The translations under genes were made by a program, and so were the position numbers. A DNA stretch of 7,362 nt from contig PIVQ01000352.1 in the NCBI GenBank assembly GCA_003354055.1, positions 1-7,362 of the forward strand, in the 5' to 3' direction. Positions 5,980 to 7,362 of the stretch are shown here, piece by piece. How positions within the stretch are numbered: the first letter of the stretch is position 1; every line of letters starts with the position of its first letter. The DNA is from Desulfobacteraceae bacterium (GTDB lineage Bacteria; Desulfobacterota; Desulfobacteria; Desulfobacterales; Desulfobacteraceae). A model generated the notes under the pieces. The model had not been told where the DNA came from and ran no database searches. It saw nothing but the letters and a program-made list of their open reading frames with translations.

Positions 5980-6005
5980 TCATAATAGTTATTATGGGAA
6001 CCGCT
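5972..6005 (-). promoter_or_regulatory. Strong intercistronic hairpin between dctP and dctQ
   Basis: AGCGGTTC pairs with GAACCGCT (8 bp). After one mismatch, CATAAT pairs with ATTATG around the four-base loop AACT. The stem starts 17 bases after the dctP stop. No U-run follows, so it is unlikely to be a full terminator. In binding-protein transport operons such hairpins commonly protect the upstream mRNA from 3' decay, raising the binding protein above the permease subunits; that role is inferred here. A second copy of the GAACCGCT arm lies directly downstream (5964-5971). Confidence 0.65.
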
Positions 6006-6022
6006 AAATAATTTTTCTGGGT

Positions 6023-7099
6023 TTATTTCAGGAGATCCTGAACCTCTTTGAGAAAGTTGTCGGATTTGTAATTATCACCGGGATAGAGCTTGTTGATCTC
6101 AGGAGCATATTTTTCATAGGTTCCCTGGCTCTGATCTTTTAACAATGCCATTTCATCATCGGAAAGCTTGAAAAATGTAACACCGGCAGCCTTGGCTTTT
6201 TCAATATTGGCATTCTCTTCTGCCAGGGTTTTCTGACGGCTTTTGGCACTGACATCATGAACACTTGCCACAAAGGCATCTCTCAAATCCTGGGGAAGGC
6301 TTGCCAGCCATGCTTTGTTAAAGATCCAGATAAACAGGCCCTGGGCATAGTTGATCTGGGTGAAATAGCTGGCCACTTCAAATTTTTTGGTAACATTGCA
6401 GACAGTCAGGGTATGATCCAACCCTGTAATAACCCCCTGTTTTAACGCCACAGGCACATCAGGCCATGGCATGGAAACCGGGTTAAAGCCCCAATTCCTG
6501 TAACTGAGCTGATTTACGGCGGCTTCAGCGATTCTGAACTTCACTGTTTTTGCATCGGCAATGGTTTTCACAGGTACGGTGGTGGCCCAGCCGTAATTTC
6601 CGTAACCGGTAATATCCAACCCTGTAATACCCTGGTGATCCATGGCATTGAGAAAGTGATTGAAGAGTTTTTCATTGCTGGTGAATTTCTCCAGCTTATC
6701 AAAGGAGTTGACCAGGAAGGGGAGATTCACAATACCGAATCTGGGTCCCAGATTGGTGGAGGCCACGGAAGAGACACCCATGCCCTGAACGGCTCCCATC
6801 TGGACCATGTTAAGCACTTCAACCTCACCGCCCAGCATGGAGTAGGGTTTAAAATCCACAAATATCTGGCCGTTGGTTCTTTTCCAGACCTCATCACGGA
6901 TTTCAAAACCGGCAAGGACTCCCACAAGTCCCGGAGTGGAGACATTGGACACAATACACCGGTATTTGGCCCCCTTGGGATCAAAATCCGGTTTCCACTT
7001 GTCAAGGGTAGGTTTTTTCTTTGCCAGTCCCGGGGATGCGAATATAAACGTGCCGGCCAGTAACACAAGGAGGAGAACTAACAATGTCCTAAGTTTCAT
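6023..7099 (-). CDS. dctP: TRAP transporter periplasmic solute-binding protein (DctP family)
   Basis: The periplasmic receptor that captures the solute and delivers it to DctQM, 358 aa, typical length. A clear Sec signal peptide: MKLR, then a Leu/Val-rich core (residues 6-20), and probable cleavage after ALA-type residues at L25-A26, before KKK. The mature protein begins with an unusually Lys/Pro-rich linker. Family features: the GGE segment (90-92) followed by VLNMVQMGAVQ, NLPFL at 125-129, and the conserved substrate-binding Arg at R189 in VKFRIAEA, which normally makes a salt bridge to a carboxylate. The motif FNPVSMPWPDVPVALKQGVITGLDH is typical of the lobe-joining region. Start is ATG at 7099 with AAGGA nine bases upstream. 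First gene of the dctPQM operon, 107 bp after an acyl-CoA ligase gene. The Arg and the neighbour both favour an organic acid ligand; which acid is unknown. Confidence 0.95.
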   Translation of the reverse strand: MKLRTLLVLLLVLLAGTFIFASPGLAKKKPTLDKWKPDFDPKGAKYRCIVSNVSTPGLVGVLAGFEIRDEVWKRTNGQIFVDFKPYSMLGGEVEVLNMVQMGAVQGMGVSSVASTNLGPRFGIVNLPFLVNSFDKLEKFTSNEKLFNHFLNAMDHQGITGLDITGYGNYGWATTVPVKTIADAKTVKFRIAEAAVNQLSYRNWGFNPVSMPWPDVPVALKQGVITGLDHTLTVCNVTKKFEVASYFTQINYAQGLFIWIFNKAWLASLPQDLRDAFVASVHDVSAKSRQKTLAEENANIEKAKAAGVTFFKLSDDEMALLKDQSQGTYEKYAPEINKLYPGDNYKSDNFLKEVQDLLK

Positions 7100-7139
7100 A
7101 ACTTTTGTTCCTTTTCTATAAAGCGTTATGGATTCGGCA

Positions 7140-7168
7140 GTGTGACGGCTATCCTGTCACACCGGTGT
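7140..7168 (-). promoter_or_regulatory. Overlapping dyads upstream of dctP (possible operator or leader hairpin)
   Basis: GTGTGAC (7140-7146) and GTCACAC (7156-7162) are perfect inverted arms around nine bases. Overlapping them is the perfect 10-base palindrome ACACCGGTGT (7159-7168). No U-run follows on the minus strand, so a terminator for the ligase gene is less likely than an operator or a 5' leader hairpin. The spacing does not fit a CRP/FNR site. Confidence 0.4.
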
Positions 7169-7181
7169 AAGCCCAATTTTG

Positions 7182-7190
7182 GTTATAGCA
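7182..7190 (-). promoter_or_regulatory. Candidate extended -10 promoter for dctP
   Basis: The minus strand reads TGCTATAAC, eight of nine bases of the extended -10 consensus TGnTATAAT (counting n as matched). There is no convincing -35 at normal spacing. Transcription would begin near 7175, placing the 7140-7168 dyads within the first bases of the message or at the start site. Confidence 0.35.
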
Positions 7191-7206
7191 CATTTTTTCC
7201 AATGGG

Positions 7207-7362
7207 CTACCCCAATTGTTTAAATGCTTCTTTCCGGCCGGTGAATTTTTCCCGAAGCAGGGGTTTCATCAACTTACCGGTGGGATTCCTGGGAACGGTG
7301 TCAAAGACGATTTTCCTGGGAACCTTGTACAAAGACAACTTGGATTTGGCAAATTCAATCAC
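7207..7362 (-). CDS. AMP-forming acyl-CoA synthetase, C-terminal end only
   Basis: The last 51 codons of a gene that continues beyond the right edge, with stop TAG at 7207-7209. The visible piece is the end of the small C-terminal domain of the ANL (adenylate-forming) superfamily: KLSLYKVPRKIVF, then the A10 motif VPRNPTGKLMKPLLRE. Gly29-Lys30 (numbering from the window edge) contains the Lys that contacts acyl-adenylate in these enzymes. The product would activate a carboxylic acid with ATP to an acyl-AMP and then an acyl-CoA. Chain-length or aromatic specificity lies in the missing N-terminal domain. It reads in the same direction as dctPQM, 107 bp upstream, so the two may share a substrate or a regulon. 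Confidence 0.88.
   Translation of the reverse strand: MIEFAKSKLSLYKVPRKIVFDTVPRNPTGKLMKPLLREKFTGRKEAFKQLG

Noticed and set aside
6635..7063. A 142-codon plus-strand reading frame inside dctP
   Set aside because: It is antisense to a complete, motif-bearing DctP gene, and its translation is a low-complexity His/Gly/Lys mix typical of a shadow frame.
7141..7161. CRP/FNR-type site (TGTGA...TCACA)
   Set aside because: The half-sites are separated by 11 bases rather than the 6 needed for CRP, so it is treated as an unspecified dyad.

Overview
The window looks like a bacterial chromosome segment of moderate GC, probably from a Desulfobacterota-type (delta-proteobacterial, sulfate-reducer-like) anaerobe. 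This rests on overall gene style, a TRAP transporter beside an acyl-CoA ligase, and a stand-alone response regulator with a short tail. The taxonomy is an inference; there is no rRNA or marker gene to settle it.

Layout, left to right. (1) 3-638 (+): the 3' part of an unrecognised protein. (2) 641-743: a 103-bp palindromic repeat element. (3) 772-1973 (-): a HAD-fold phosphatase resembling phosphorylcholine phosphatase, preceded by a small ORF whose stop overlaps the phosphatase start (TTGA). (4) About 1974-2200: an AT-rich divergent promoter region. (5) 2201-3292 (+): an APH/choline-kinase-fold phosphotransferase. (6) 3382-3933 (+): a single-domain response regulator with a non-DNA-binding tail. 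(7) 3935-4080: a second, inverted and longer copy (146 bp) of the repeat element. (8) 4078-7099 (-): a complete TRAP transporter operon, dctP-dctQ-dctM, with a strong hairpin between dctP and dctQ. (9) 7207-7362 (-): the C-terminal end of an AMP-forming acyl-CoA ligase, just upstream of dctP.

How the parts fit. The ligase and TRAP genes face the same way, so the transporter probably imports an organic acid that is then activated to a CoA thioester. The phosphatase and kinase are divergently transcribed from a shared intergenic region and may act on opposite sides of a small phosphorylated alcohol such as choline, but the substrate is not proven.

The most notable structure is that the phosphatase/kinase/regulator segment (about 744-3934) is bounded on both sides by inverted copies of the same palindromic element. 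Each copy sits between a pair of convergent genes. It reads either as a MITE/REP-like interspersed repeat that happens to flank the cassette, or as the boundary of a mobile or invertible 3.4-kb unit.
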